The notes beneath the pieces are model-generated. The model ran no database searches and was not told where the DNA came from. It was given only the letters and a program-made list of their open reading frames with translations. The position numbers and the translations under genes were made by a program. Below are positions 23,906 to 32,615 of a stretch of 64,000 nucleotides of DNA, in pieces. This DNA comes from Lactimicrobium massiliense. Lineage in GTDB: Bacteria; Bacillota_I; Bacilli_A; Erysipelotrichales; Erysipelotrichaceae. Numbering within the stretch: the first letter of the stretch is position 1; every line of letters starts with the position of its first letter. The stretch is taken from contig NZ_OUNG01000002.1 in the NCBI RefSeq assembly GCF_900343155.1, forward strand, positions 372,001-436,000, written 5' to 3'.

Positions 23906-25114
23906 CTATTTCTGGTGGCTGTGGTACTTCTGTGCTTCCTGCAGCAGAATTTCCTTTTCATTGGGGATTTCTTCATGCATGACTTTTTCCAGCAGAATAC
24001 GCAATGTATCACCGATGGCAATCCCTTTGATGCCGATTTTGATCAGATCTTTGCCAGTGATATGTAATTGCGACAGTTTCCAGCAGTATGCATCATTGGT
24101 AAGACGAGCGTACTGCTGCTTCTTTTCTGCCAGTGACATTTCCGGGTGCAGTGCTTTCTGGAAGGCAAACCAGGTATCTGTATCCGTCTGCATTCTTCCT
24201 AATACCTGCCTGAATTGAATATCGCTGGTGGCTGGATCGTCGGCAGTATTGAGCAGATCTGTGCATGTGGCGATGAAATGGTTGGAATACTTCATCCGTT
24301 TCAGAACTTTTCTGGCCTGCATTCTGTCCTGCAGGGCATACAGGATCAGGCTCATGCGGATATCTGCACGCTTGGTTGTTTCTTCATCGAGGCGCTGATG
24401 CAGCTGTTTCCAATTGTCATCACGGATGGTTTTGATTTCCGGCAGGAAGACTTCAATGACTTCTCTGTAATCCTCCAGAATGTCGGCGTATCCTTTGCTT
24501 TTCAGGATCCCTGTGAATTCTTCATTGATGCGTTCCATGGAGACATAGGACAGTGTATCTTTCTTTTCCAGCAGTACTCTCGCCGTATCTGGATCAATGG
24601 CAAAGGAAAAGCGTGCCGCAAAGCGCAGTGCCCGCAAGATGCGCAGGGCATCTTCTTCAAAGCGCTTTTCCGGATCGCCAATACACCGGATGATTCCTTT
24701 TTTCAGATCTTCTTTTCCGCCGAAGAAATCAACAAATCCCTGATCTGGGTGGTAACACATGGCATTGATCGTAAAGTCTCTTCTCTGACAGTCTTCTTTG
24801 AGCGCACTGGTGAACTCGACATGATCGGGATGCCTGTGGTCCTGGTAGGGAGAATCTTTGCGGTATGTCGTGATTTCCACAGGCTTGTGGTTAACCATGA
24901 CGGTAACGGTACCGTGCTGAATGCCGGTTTCAATCAGATGAAAGTCATGAAAGACCTGTTTCATCTGATCAGGAAGGGCATTTGTTGTGATGTCATAGTC
25001 ATGGGGAATTTCTCCTCTGAGACTGTCACGGACAGCGCCGCCGACGACATAGGCCTCAAATCCGGCATCATTGAGCTTTTTCAATAGCATTGTGACATAT
25101 TCTGGAAGATTCAT
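23906..25114 (-). CDS. cca: CCA-adding tRNA nucleotidyltransferase
   Basis: 402-residue class II nucleotidyltransferase that builds or repairs the CCA end of tRNA. Motifs in order: AYVVGGAVRDSLRG, the metal-binding DYDITTNA, RRDFTINAMCYHPD, and the nucleotide-selecting EDALRILRALRFAARF, followed by the helical tRNA-binding domain. An RRDFTINAM-type protein could also be a poly(A) polymerase, but the length and Bacillota context favour CCA. The start at 25114 aligns with the family. TATAAT on the minus strand (25124-25129) leaves a 2-3 base leader at most. It is divergent from ispF, with 39 bases between starts. Confidence 0.88.
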   Translation of the reverse strand: MNLPEYVTMLLKKLNDAGFEAYVVGGAVRDSLRGEIPHDYDITTNALPDQMKQVFHDFHLIETGIQHGTVTVMVNHKPVEITTYRKDSPYQDHRHPDHVEFTSALKEDCQRRDFTINAMCYHPDQGFVDFFGGKEDLKKGIIRCIGDPEKRFEEDALRILRALRFAARFSFAIDPDTARVLLEKKDTLSYVSMERINEEFTGILKSKGYADILEDYREVIEVFLPEIKTIRDDNWKQLHQRLDEETTKRADIRMSLILYALQDRMQARKVLKRMKYSNHFIATCTDLLNTADDPATSDIQFRQVLGRMQTDTDTWFAFQKALHPEMSLAEKKQQYARLTNDAYCWKLSQLHITGKDLIKIGIKGIAIGDTLRILLEKVMHEEIPNEKEILLQEAQKYHSHQK

Positions 25115-25153
25115 AGCAGTATAATTATATCGAAAGAAAACGGGAGAAAGACA

Positions 25154-25630
25154 ATGAGAATTGGACAAAGCAGTGATATTCATCAGCTGGCTGCGGGAAG
25201 AAAGCTGATATTGGGCGGTGTGGAGATTCCGCATGAGAAAGGTCTGGTGGGGCATAGTGACGCCGATGCACTTGTGCATGCAGTGGCGGAAGCCATTCTT
25301 GGTGCTCTTGCTTTAGGAGATCTTGGCAAGTGGTTTCCGGATACGGATCCCAAATGGGAGGGCGTATCTTCTTTGATCATTCTGAAGGAAGTGGCACGCA
25401 TGATGCAGGAAAAGGGATATCACATTGGCAATGTGGATGCGCTTGTCATGATTGAGCGGCCTAAGATGGCCCCGCATATCATGAAGATGCGTGAGAACAT
25501 TGCGTCCTGCCTGCATACGGATATTGACAATGTATCGGTGAAGGCAACCCGTGGTGAGAAGCTTGGTTTTGTGGGCAGAGAAGAGGGTGTGCTGGCCCAG
25601 GCGGTTGTGCTGCTGGAGGAAAACAGGTGA
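25154..25630 (+). CDS. ispF: 2-C-methyl-D-erythritol 2,4-cyclodiphosphate synthase
   Basis: 158-residue MEP-pathway enzyme of isoprenoid synthesis. Metal-binding Asp and His are in SDIHQL (about 8-13), followed by the GHSDADALVHAVAEAILGALALGDLGKWFPDTD signature and the C-terminal TRGEKLGFVGREEGV motif. The length is typical and GGGAGAAAG lies upstream of the ATG. It shows that the cell uses the MEP route. The HD-domain gene begins on the next base after its stop, so the two are probably translationally coupled. Confidence 0.96.
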   Translation: MRIGQSSDIHQLAAGRKLILGGVEIPHEKGLVGHSDADALVHAVAEAILGALALGDLGKWFPDTDPKWEGVSSLIILKEVARMMQEKGYHIGNVDALVMIERPKMAPHIMKMRENIASCLHTDIDNVSVKATRGEKLGFVGREEGVLAQAVVLLEENR

Positions 25631-26839
25631 ATGTTTGCCAGAACGAATGAGATGAAGGTGCTGCGGGATCCTGTGCATGGGTATATTCATGTGGAAGATC
25701 AGGTGGTCTGGGATCTGATTAACAGCATGTGGATGCAAAGACTCAGGAGAATTCATCAGCTGGGCGGTGCCTACATGGTGTATCACTGTGCAGAGCATTC
25801 TCGCTTCTCCCATAGTCTTGGCGTCTATGAGATTGTGCGCAGAATGGTCACGGAAGTGCCGGATCTGTGTGCTGCATTGAATGAGCGGGAGAAGCTGACC
25901 GTGATGTGTGCAGGTCTATTGCATGATATCGGCCATGGCCCGTTCTCTCATGCCTTTGAGTCAATTTCGCGCACATCGCATGAAGTGATTACCTGCCGGG
26001 TGATTGAGCATGATCCTGAGATCCGCGGCATTCTGGAAGGCTGTGCGAAGGGATTAAGCCATGATGTGGCAAATGTCATCCGTCATAAGAGTGCCAATCC
26101 GCTGCTGTCACAATTGATTTCTTCTCAGCTGGATGCGGACAGGATGGACTATCTGCTGCGGGATGCCTACTTTACAGGCACCCGCTATGGTACGTTTGAC
26201 CTGGAACGCATCCTGCGTACACTGCGGGTCAAAGATCAGCAGATGCTTGTCAAGGAGAGCGGTGTCTATGCCGTGGAGAATTACATCATGGCCAGGTATC
26301 ACATGTACTGGCAGGTGTATTATCATCCGGTCGCAAGGGCATATGAAAGCATGCTTTCGGCGCTGTTTGCAAGGCTGCGTGATCTCAAGGATCCTTCTGA
26401 TCCAAGCATCATTCCGGAACTGAAATCATTGGTGGCAGATCAGAAACTGTCTCTGGATGAATATTTCCGGCTGGATGAGTCGACCTGCAGCTATGGTTTC
26501 TTATGCCTGGAACATCATCCGGACCCGATTGTGTCTGATCTTGCGTCCCGGATATTGAACCGGCATCTGTTTGGATATGGGGACTCCAGTTCTGTGCATA
26601 ACCGCAGAGTCCGTGCCAATCTGACACATTTGCATCTGGATCCTGATTATTATTTCCAGAAGGATGAAGTCAGACAGCGGCCGTATGTGCCGTATAGTGA
26701 AAGTGCTGGCTCCATCTTTGTGCTGATGCCGGATGGCAGTGTGCGTGAGCTGGCCAATGCGAGCAACATTGTCTATTCGTTAACGCATGGTCCGGGGCGT
26801 GATGAGAAGAAGGTCTTCTATCCCAAAGAAGTAGATTGA
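25631..26839 (+). CDS. HD-domain phosphohydrolase (dNTPase-like, YwfO type)
   Basis: 402-residue HD-superfamily hydrolase. The metal-binding residues are visible in HSRFSHSLGVYE, LLHDIGHGPFSHAFE and the later SSQLDADRMDYLLRDA motif, the arrangement of dGTPase-like proteins such as YwfO. The opening MKVLRDPVHGYIHV is also characteristic; an internal ATG at 25652 is an alternative start. It likely hydrolyses (d)NTPs. Coupled to ispF and followed by a terminator at 26858. Confidence 0.87.
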   Translation: MFARTNEMKVLRDPVHGYIHVEDQVVWDLINSMWMQRLRRIHQLGGAYMVYHCAEHSRFSHSLGVYEIVRRMVTEVPDLCAALNEREKLTVMCAGLLHDIGHGPFSHAFESISRTSHEVITCRVIEHDPEIRGILEGCAKGLSHDVANVIRHKSANPLLSQLISSQLDADRMDYLLRDAYFTGTRYGTFDLERILRTLRVKDQQMLVKESGVYAVENYIMARYHMYWQVYYHPVARAYESMLSALFARLRDLKDPSDPSIIPELKSLVADQKLSLDEYFRLDESTCSYGFLCLEHHPDPIVSDLASRILNRHLFGYGDSSSVHNRRVRANLTHLHLDPDYYFQKDEVRQRPYVPYSESAGSIFVLMPDGSVRELANASNIVYSLTHGPGRDEKKVFYPKEVD

Positions 26840-26857
26840 AATATTTTCATGAGGGGA

Positions 26858-26885
26858 AGGCGGCATCATACAGAGCCGTCTTTTT
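26858..26885 (+). terminator. Intrinsic terminator
   Basis: AGGCGGC (26858-26864) pairs with GCCGTCT (26875-26881), then TTTT. Confidence 0.75.
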
Positions 26886-26900
26886 GTATGTTCATGTGAA

Positions 26901-26928
26901 TTGACAAAGTGCTCTAGCGGCTTAAAAT
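26901..26928 (+). promoter_or_regulatory. Promoter placing transcription start at the DUF1934 start codon
   Basis: TTGACA (26901-26906), 16-base spacer, TAAAAT (26923-26928). ATG at 26936 lies 7 bases after the -10, so the mRNA should be leaderless. Confidence 0.6.
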
Positions 26929-26935
26929 GACACCC

Positions 26936-27310
26936 ATGAAAGTGCATGTAAAGCTGATTCAGCAGGATCTGCTGGCAAAAGAAACACGTATCATTGCGGA
27001 TACAGACGCATTGCTGAAAGAAAACAGGCTGTCCTATTTTGAAGGAAACCAGTACCGTCATGATATTTCTTTTCTGGAAGATGAGATTGTTCTGCAGCGG
27101 CGGGGAGATTTTTCTTCCCTTACCAGGATTTCCCATCTGGGCAATGGCACAAGTGAGATTTCTTCGCCATATGGCATGATGAAACTGGATGTGCAGCTGT
27201 GTGATTACAGGCAGGAAGCAGGCCGGTGGATGGTGGAATACAAGGTGATGGATGGCACAGATGCCGCGAGTCATCTTAGACTGATCTGGGAAATTGTGTA
27301 CCCTGCTTAG
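26936..27310 (+). CDS. DUF1934 (YwiB-like) beta-barrel protein
   Basis: 124-residue protein matching DUF1934, a calycin/lipocalin-like family of unknown function widespread in Bacillota. The pattern MKVHVKLIQQD..., LSYFEGNQ..., ISFLEDEIVLQRRGDFSSLTRI..., and SPYGMMKLDV is typical. I use the ATG at 26936 (MKVHV) because the upstream ATG at 26927 overlaps the -10 box. Members usually lie near rpoE or argS; here the delta-subunit gene follows 93 bases downstream. Confidence 0.78.
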   Translation: MKVHVKLIQQDLLAKETRIIADTDALLKENRLSYFEGNQYRHDISFLEDEIVLQRRGDFSSLTRISHLGNGTSEISSPYGMMKLDVQLCDYRQEAGRWMVEYKVMDGTDAASHLRLIWEIVYPA

Positions 27311-27317
27311 AATTGCG

Positions 27318-27346
27318 TTGACATGGGCAACAGGATGCTTTACAAT
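27318..27346 (+). promoter_or_regulatory. Promoter of rpoE
   Basis: TTGACA (27318-27323), 17-base spacer, TACAAT (27341-27346), close to the sigma-A consensus. Confidence 0.75.
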
Positions 27347-27403
27347 TCACGCGCTGTTTTAAAGCTGGAGCTGCAGAAAGTGCAGCATCGGGGAGGCTGA
27401 GGT

Positions 27404-27751
27404 ATGAGTGCAAGAGAAACAATGACGGATGTGGCGTATGGCTACATGGAGAAGCGGAAGAAAGAGATTGAGTTTCTGAAGCTATGGCAGGCGGTATGCA
27501 AGTCCATGGATATTCCGGAGGATAAGCAGAGAAGGAAGAAGAGCCAGTTCTATAGTGAGCTGATGCTGGATAATCGCTTTGCATCACTGGAGAATAACAA
27601 GTGGGATCTGCGCAACCGCAGAAAGTTTGATGAGATTCATACGGATACATCGGATATTGAGCTGGATGATGACGATGACGAGGTGGATACAGACGATCAG
27701 GACAACAGCCTCGATATCAGTGATCAGGATAGTGAAAATAATAAGTATTGA
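27404..27751 (+). CDS. rpoE: DNA-directed RNA polymerase delta subunit
   Basis: 115-residue delta subunit. The N-terminal HARE-type winged-helix domain is visible (VAYGYMEKRKKEIEFLKLWQAVCKSM, then FYSELMLDNRFASLENNKWDLRNR, about 10-72). The C-terminal tail is disordered and rich in Asp/Glu (for example LDDDDDEVDTDD), as required for its nucleic-acid-displacing role. It is shorter than the ~170-residue Bacillus form. GGGGAGGCTGAGGT precedes the ATG. The gene is typical of Bacilli, Erysipelotrichia and Mollicutes and helps place the organism. Confidence 0.88.
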   Translation: MSARETMTDVAYGYMEKRKKEIEFLKLWQAVCKSMDIPEDKQRRKKSQFYSELMLDNRFASLENNKWDLRNRRKFDEIHTDTSDIELDDDDDEVDTDDQDNSLDISDQDSENNKY

Positions 27752-27802
27752 GAGGAATTGGGGAAGCATATGGGGTGTGCTTTCCCTTTCTTTTGCAAAA
27801 GC

Positions 27803-27831
27803 TTTCCATTTGCGTGAGAAAACGATAAAAT
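27803..27831 (+). promoter_or_regulatory. Promoter of fba
   Basis: TTTCCA (27803-27808), 17-base spacer, TAAAAT (27826-27831). Confidence 0.5.
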
Positions 27832-27862
27832 GGTAATGCAAAAACTAGGAGGAAAATTGATT

Positions 27863-28732
27863 ATGGTAATGGTTTCTGCAACAGAAATGATCAACAAGGC
27901 TCATGCAGGTCATTATGCGATTCCGGCGTTCAATACGAACAATCTGGAGTGGACAAAGTGCATTCTGACTGCTGCTGAGGCAATGAAGTCTCCGGTAATC
28001 ATCCAGTGCTCTGAGGGTGCCGGCAAGTACATGGGCGGCTTCAAGGTTGTCGCTGACATGGTCCGCGATCTGCATGATTCCATGGGTATCACGGTTCCGG
28101 TTGCTCTGCATCTGGATCATGGCACATATGAGGGTGCCAAGAAGTGCATCGAGGTTGGCTTCACATCCGTTATGTTCGATGGTTCTCATTATGACATCGA
28201 AGAGAACATTGCCAAGAGTAAGGAAATCATTGCTCTGGCACATTCCAAGGGTATTTCCGTTGAGTGCGAAGTCGGTGGTATCGGCGGCACTGAGGATGGT
28301 GTAACTTCTCAGGGCGAGCTGGCTGATCCGGCTGAGTGCAAGAGAGTTGCTGATCTGGGCGTTGACTTCCTCGCTGCTGGTATCGGCAACATCCATGGCA
28401 AGTATCCGGCTAACTGGGCTGGCCTGAACTTCGACAGACTCGATGAGATCAACAAGGCTGTTGATGGCAAGCCGCTGGTTCTGCATGGTGGTTCTGGTAT
28501 TCCTTATGAGCAGGTTCATAAGGCTGTTACCCTGGGCGTTTCCAAGGTTAACATCAATACTGAGCTGCAGCTGGTCTTCGCTGATGCTACAAGAAAGTAC
28601 ATCGAAGCTGGCAAGGATCTGGAAGGCAAGGGCTACGATCCTCGTAAGCTGCTGAAACCGGGCCAGGATGCAATCGTTGCTAAGGCTGAAGAGCTGATCA
28701 AGGCTTACGGTTCTGACGGCAAGGCTGAGTAA
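27863..28732 (+). CDS. fba: Class II fructose-bisphosphate aldolase
   Basis: 289-residue zinc-dependent glycolytic aldolase. Diagnostic stretches: YAIPAFNTNNLEW, HLDHGTYE (Zn ligand and catalytic Asp), SVECEVGGIGGTEDGV, FLAAGIGNIHGKYP and VLHGGSGIPYEQV (Zn ligand). The start at 27863 follows AGGAGGAAAATTGATT; the next ATG, two codons on, is possible. Codon choice is strongly biased, as expected for an abundant glycolytic enzyme. A strong terminator follows. Confidence 0.95.
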   Translation: MVMVSATEMINKAHAGHYAIPAFNTNNLEWTKCILTAAEAMKSPVIIQCSEGAGKYMGGFKVVADMVRDLHDSMGITVPVALHLDHGTYEGAKKCIEVGFTSVMFDGSHYDIEENIAKSKEIIALAHSKGISVECEVGGIGGTEDGVTSQGELADPAECKRVADLGVDFLAAGIGNIHGKYPANWAGLNFDRLDEINKAVDGKPLVLHGGSGIPYEQVHKAVTLGVSKVNINTELQLVFADATRKYIEAGKDLEGKGYDPRKLLKPGQDAIVAKAEELIKAYGSDGKAE

Positions 28733-28755
28733 TTACAGCTGAAAGTATGAACATG

Positions 28756-28779
28756 AGCAGGCGGAAGCCTGCTTTTGTT
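28756..28779 (+). terminator. Intrinsic terminator after fba
   Basis: AGCAGGC, GGAA loop, GCCTGCT, then TTTGTTG. Confidence 0.8.
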
Positions 28780-29081
28780 GTGGGAAATCAGTGAGTCAGA
28801 GAAGGAATACGTGCTTAGAATAGCGCATGTCTGTAACAGCGATGCAGTGCATGAAAAGTGAGTATTGATACGTAAATGTGGGTGATCGGAATGGTGAAAA
28901 ATGAGGCGTACAGAAGGGAAAAAATATGAAATTTCGCATCAAAATTGCCATTTTTGCAGGTTTTGACTCAAAAATACAAATTTGTTACAAAAAATGTCAC
29001 AAAATGAAGATAACTAAGTGTCACATAATTTACACATAAATGAATTTGCTGGCAAGAATGTATCAAAATGGGGCTGTGAGG
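28780..29081. other. AT-rich non-coding stretch upstream of the PTS gene
   Basis: About 300 bases without a supported gene. The second half is very AT-rich with several TGTCACA/TTTACAC-like words and runs of A. No RNA structure or operator was recognised before the cre site at 29082. Confidence 0.5.
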
Positions 29082-29097
29082 TTGCAAGCGTTTTCAA
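29082..29097 (+). promoter_or_regulatory. Catabolite-responsive element (cre), perfect consensus match
   Basis: TTGCAAGCGTTTTCAA matches WTGNAARCGNWWWCAW at every position. It overlaps the -35 of the promoter TTGCAA (29082-29087), 16-base spacer, TAGAAT (29104-29109), so CcpA would be expected to repress the downstream PTS gene. Confidence 0.8.
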
Positions 29098-29139
29098 TAG
29101 GCCTAGAATAAAAAGCGTTGAAAGGGGACTTCGATAATT

Positions 29140-30567
29140 ATGAATGAGAAGTTTATGAACGGACTCCTCACCGTAGCAGGCAAGATGCAGTCGAACAAGG
29201 TTCTGTCCGCCATTAAGGACGCCTTTATCGACAACATGCCGATCGTCATCGTTGGTGCCTTCTGCACACTGTTCCAGTGGGTAGTATTCCATCACGATCC
29301 GGCAGGATCCACGACAGTTTACCTGTCGCTGGCTAACATCCCTGGCCTTGCATGGTTGGAGAATCTCACACCGATTGTTACAACAGCAAACTATGGCTGC
29401 ATGAATTTCATGGCTGTCAATGTCTGCATTCTTGTGGCAATGCACTTTGCAGAAAACTTGGGACGTCATGGTGACAAGACTGTGCCGGTTCTGGCGCTTT
29501 CTTCCCTGGTTACTCTGATGAGCACATCCATCACTGCTACTGCCAAGGCTTCTGATGTCGTTACAGCAAGCAATGGTGCACTGGAGCTTGCCAAGGGGGC
29601 TGCTGAGGATACACAGGTATCCATCGCAGCTGGTTCCGGCGTCCTGCAGTCCTTCACTGATGCAAACGCATTGTTCGTAGGTCTGCTGGTTGGTATTCTG
29701 GTTACGCTGCTGTATGTCAAGCTGGTTAACTCTGGCAAGGTTACAATCAAGCTGCCTGATTCCGTACCGCCGAATGTCAGCGCATCCTTCGCTGTACTGT
29801 TCCCGGTTGCCATCTGCATCCTGGTTGTTGCCATCATTGGCTTCATCTTCAATAATGTGATCGGAACAAACATCTTCAAGGTTATTGCAACAATCATGGC
29901 ACCTCTGAAGGCGATCATGACTGGTCTGCCTGGCTATCTGCTGGTTGTCTTCCTGATGCAGCTGCTGTGGTTCTTCGGAATTCATGGACCTAACGTTATG
30001 TCTGCTGTTACAACAGCATTCATGACACAGGCAAGTGCTGAGAACCTGGCAATCTATACCGAGACAGGTATTCCGTTCAAGACAGCTGCTGAGCCTGCAA
30101 CTGCTGGTTACAACATCATCTGCAATGCCTTCGGTTCTACATTCTTCTCTATGACTGGTTCCGGTATTACCGGCGGCCTGATCATTGCGATCCTGCTGTT
30201 CTCCAAGAGAGACGATTATAAGGCAATTGCAAAGTTGGCTATTCCGTGCGGCATCTTCGATATCAACGAGCCGATCATCTTCGGTATTCCTATGGTTATG
30301 AACCCGCTGTTCGCAGTTCCGTTCTTCTGCGCACCGTTGCTCTCTGTCATCATTGGTTATGTGCTGACAAAGATTGGCTTCTGCCCGATGATGGTAGTCG
30401 ATGCACCGTGGACCACTCCGCCTGTACTGCTGGGCTTCCTGGCTTCTGGTGGTAAGCTGATGGGTGCTCTGTCTCAGTTGATCGCCTTCGCTTCTTCTAT
30501 CCTTCTGTACACACCGTTTGTTATTGCAGCAAACAAGGCACCGAAGGAAGAGGCTGCTGCAGCGTAA
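29140..30567 (+). CDS. PTS lactose/cellobiose-family EIIC permease
   Basis: 475-residue membrane subunit of a phosphotransferase system in the lactose/cellobiose/chitobiose EIIC family. The family pattern runs from MNGLLTVAGKMQSNKVLSAIKDAFIDNMPIVIVGAF, through LLWFFGIHGPNVMSAV, to FDINEPIIFGIPMVMNPL, which contains the conserved substrate-site glutamate. No EIIA or EIIB is adjacent, so it must borrow them from elsewhere. A perfect cre site over its promoter indicates glucose repression. GAAAGGGG lies upstream. A terminator follows at 30588. Confidence 0.92.
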   Translation: MNEKFMNGLLTVAGKMQSNKVLSAIKDAFIDNMPIVIVGAFCTLFQWVVFHHDPAGSTTVYLSLANIPGLAWLENLTPIVTTANYGCMNFMAVNVCILVAMHFAENLGRHGDKTVPVLALSSLVTLMSTSITATAKASDVVTASNGALELAKGAAEDTQVSIAAGSGVLQSFTDANALFVGLLVGILVTLLYVKLVNSGKVTIKLPDSVPPNVSASFAVLFPVAICILVVAIIGFIFNNVIGTNIFKVIATIMAPLKAIMTGLPGYLLVVFLMQLLWFFGIHGPNVMSAVTTAFMTQASAENLAIYTETGIPFKTAAEPATAGYNIICNAFGSTFFSMTGSGITGGLIIAILLFSKRDDYKAIAKLAIPCGIFDINEPIIFGIPMVMNPLFAVPFFCAPLLSVIIGYVLTKIGFCPMMVVDAPWTTPPVLLGFLASGGKLMGALSQLIAFASSILLYTPFVIAANKAPKEEAAAA

Positions 30568-30587
30568 GCTGAACATAATAATTGAAA

Positions 30588-30620
30588 AACAGTTCTGTGT
30601 AATGCAGAGCTGTTTTTTTG
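30588..30620 (+). terminator. Intrinsic terminator after the PTS gene
   Basis: AACAGTTCTG (30588-30597) pairs with CAGAGCTGTT (30605-30614), then TTTTT. Confidence 0.75.
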
Positions 30621-30629
30621 CCTGATGGA

Positions 30630-30664
30630 AAAGGAATCACACAGATGCTGCGTGTGATTCCTTT
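30630..30664 (-). terminator. Hairpin terminating the LytTR gene
   Basis: Perfect 13-bp arms AAAGGAATCACAC (30630-30642) / GTGTGATTCCTTT (30652-30664), with TTTT-like bases following on the minus strand. Confidence 0.65.
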
Positions 30665-30684
30665 GGCGTGTATATGGTTTGGGC

Positions 30685-31482
30685 TCAGCGCTTAATGGAA
30701 CTGTTGCTCCAGTCCGCAAGTTCCTTCTTGATAATCATGTATTTCTTTTCTGGTACCGGGATGATATCTCCATTGTCCATCAGCAGCTGATATCTTGTCA
30801 GTTGGCGGATATAGAAGGGATTGACCATGATGGATCGGGATACCCGCAGAAAGCTGCTGCCATAGTTGGCATCAAAGCTGCGCAGACGGTCAATGGAAAT
30901 GATATTGCGGTTAGGCAGGTGGATCATGGTGTGTGTTGATCTGTCTACACTTTCCATCCAGGATATGGATGAAACCGGATAGTAGAAATAGTAGTCATTC
31001 AGGCCGCGGATCAGCACACGGTCATCTTTGAGCGGAAAACGGTCAAGGGTTGTTTCATCCATCTGGAAGGAAAACATCTTTGAGGATGTGTTGATTGGCT
31101 CAGCAATGCTGGATTGATGAAAGACAATCCTGGCAATACCATTGCGCATTGCCCAGATGACATGAATACGAATAATGACTGCCGAGGAGAAATTGGACGG
31201 CTGGCTGAACATCATTCGGAATTCGGTCATGATGCTTAACGCAGAAGGGGCAAGTTCAGTTGCGGTACTGGTGATGCCTGAAATCTGTCCATGCATTGGA
31301 TGGACGGCTTCTGCCAGCTTCTGATACACTTCCTTCCGTCCATGAAAAATCTCTCCTTCATGCATGCCGATCCAATAGACATCCTCAGCCAGACAGGCAC
31401 ATGTATTTGTTACATTCACATCCATCAGATCCAGAATGTACTGCATTGTACGATGGATGAGTTCTTTTCTGTTCATGCTCAT
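30685..31482 (-). CDS. LytTR-type DNA-binding regulator with an NTF2/SnoaL-like N-terminal domain
   Basis: 265-residue putative regulator. The C-terminal third is a LytTR DNA-binding domain (TMIHLPNRNIISIDRLRSFDANYGSSFLRVSRSIMVNPFYI..., YQLLMDNGDIIPVPEKKY). The N-terminal part (about 20-130; ACLAEDVYWIGMHEGEIFHGRKEVYQKL) resembles NTF2/SnoaL-type cone folds instead of a response-regulator receiver. A receiver aspartate is absent, so it is not a classical two-component protein. ATG at 31482 is chosen (31476 also possible); the ribosome site is weak. It converges on the PTS gene and could sense a metabolite. Confidence 0.7.
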   Translation of the reverse strand: MSMNRKELIHRTMQYILDLMDVNVTNTCACLAEDVYWIGMHEGEIFHGRKEVYQKLAEAVHPMHGQISGITSTATELAPSALSIMTEFRMMFSQPSNFSSAVIIRIHVIWAMRNGIARIVFHQSSIAEPINTSSKMFSFQMDETTLDRFPLKDDRVLIRGLNDYYFYYPVSSISWMESVDRSTHTMIHLPNRNIISIDRLRSFDANYGSSFLRVSRSIMVNPFYIRQLTRYQLLMDNGDIIPVPEKKYMIIKKELADWSNSSIKR

Positions 31483-31629
31483 AATTGCCTGCAGAAAGTA
31501 TACGACGCAAACAGATGATTTGTACATTTTTTGCAAAAAAGAATTAATTTTTCATTTTGCTTTGATATCAATGAAAGAAGAATTTGAACGTGCTTACAAT
31601 TTCCTGTACAGACTATTTTGCATCGTCTT

Positions 31630-31802
31630 GTCAATTGCCCCGCCCCTAAAGGGACGAGGCTTGTAACTGCCTCCACCAGGACAAATGTGCTCTTTTGAGC
31701 CTCCTGGTTTCTGCAAGCGAGGATTACACCTCCTGTGGCGTTACATCGCCGGATGATTGACAACACTCGTTTGATAGCACTCCGGTATACCGAAGCCTTA
31801 GC
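31630..31802 (-). ncRNA. Omega-RNA / right end of a decayed IS200/IS605-type element
   Basis: The sequence directly downstream of the tnpB remnant on the minus strand is rich in hairpins and ends in a GC-rich stem (GCCCCGCCCC / GGGACGAGGC, plus coordinates 31637-31660) followed by AATTGAC. This is where TnpB guide RNAs are encoded; the guide would be the flank just beyond (AAGACGATGC on the minus strand). Since tnpB is truncated, the RNA is probably a relic. Boundaries are inferred. Confidence 0.5.
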
Positions 31803-32615
31803 CTAACTCACTGACACGGTTTCCGCATGCTCGATCAGTTCAATCTTATCGAACTGCGGTTTTTCATTTCCACTGACCCACAGCGTACCGAGCATATAGA
31901 TATTCATTGCACCGACACGTTCATCGTTGCTGGAATACCTGCACTGGCCGCATTTGTATAAGTGCAGATTCTGATCACGGTTTTCTTTTATAACCGCACC
32001 ACATCTTGGGCAGCGCTGAGAAGTGTACTGCGGGTTTACCTTCAGCACAAAAGAGCCAGTTTCGCCAGACTTATACGTCAGCTTTGTTTTGAAGTCATAA
32101 AATGACCAGTTTCGCAAGTCGTGTGTTTGCTTTGCCCCGTGCATATTGTCTTCTTCAAAAGATACTCCGGTCAGATCTTCCAATACGAATAACGTTCCTG
32201 CGCCATACTTACGAACGAGTGCCTTACTGATGCAGTGATTGACGTCACTCATCCAACGGTTCTCTCGCCCGGAAATACTTGCCAGTCTCCGTCTGGCTGA
32301 CCGTGTTCCTTTTGCCTGAAGCTGCGCACGCACCGCGTCGAATCGGTCACGCTTGCGTAAGATATCTTTTCCACTGAAAAACTGTGTTTTCTGCTGTTCA
32401 TCATAAACAGTTGCCAGAAATCTGAGACCTCTGTCGATGCCTACAACATGCTTCACATCACTCCTTTCGAATTCATCTGTGCTCTTTGTTGCTGAAATAT
32501 GCAGATACCAGATGTTGTTCAGCTCCACAAGCTTCGCTGTTCCCAGTGTCCAGCTGCCATCCATGAACTTCTGCATGTATTCAGGCAGTATAAAATCACA
32601 TACAGCACGTTTTAC
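31803..32615 (-). pseudogene. 5'-truncated TnpB (IS200/IS605-family RNA-guided nuclease) remnant
   Basis: The C-terminal ~265 residues of a TnpB are intact: SWTLGTAKLVELNNIWYLHIS, the RuvC-I aspartate in VGIDRGLRF, the RuvC-II glutamate in LFVLEDLTGV, the zinc ribbon with CPRCG and CGQC, and the RuvC-III aspartate in NDERVGAMNIY. The N-terminal ~120-150 residues (wedge/REC part) are missing. Homology stops near 32610, where unrelated plus-strand sequence begins. Without the N-terminal half it cannot bind its guide RNA normally. The intact frame extends to 32690 but the extra codons are not TnpB-like. It forms the left half of a broken element whose tnpA tail lies at about 34610. Confidence 0.75.

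Noticed and set aside
29014..30576. 520-codon minus-strand open frame over the PTS EIIC gene
   Set aside because: It lies exactly antisense to a well-supported gene, is rich in Cys, Arg, Gln and Asn with no domain, and is explained by the codon bias of the sense strand.
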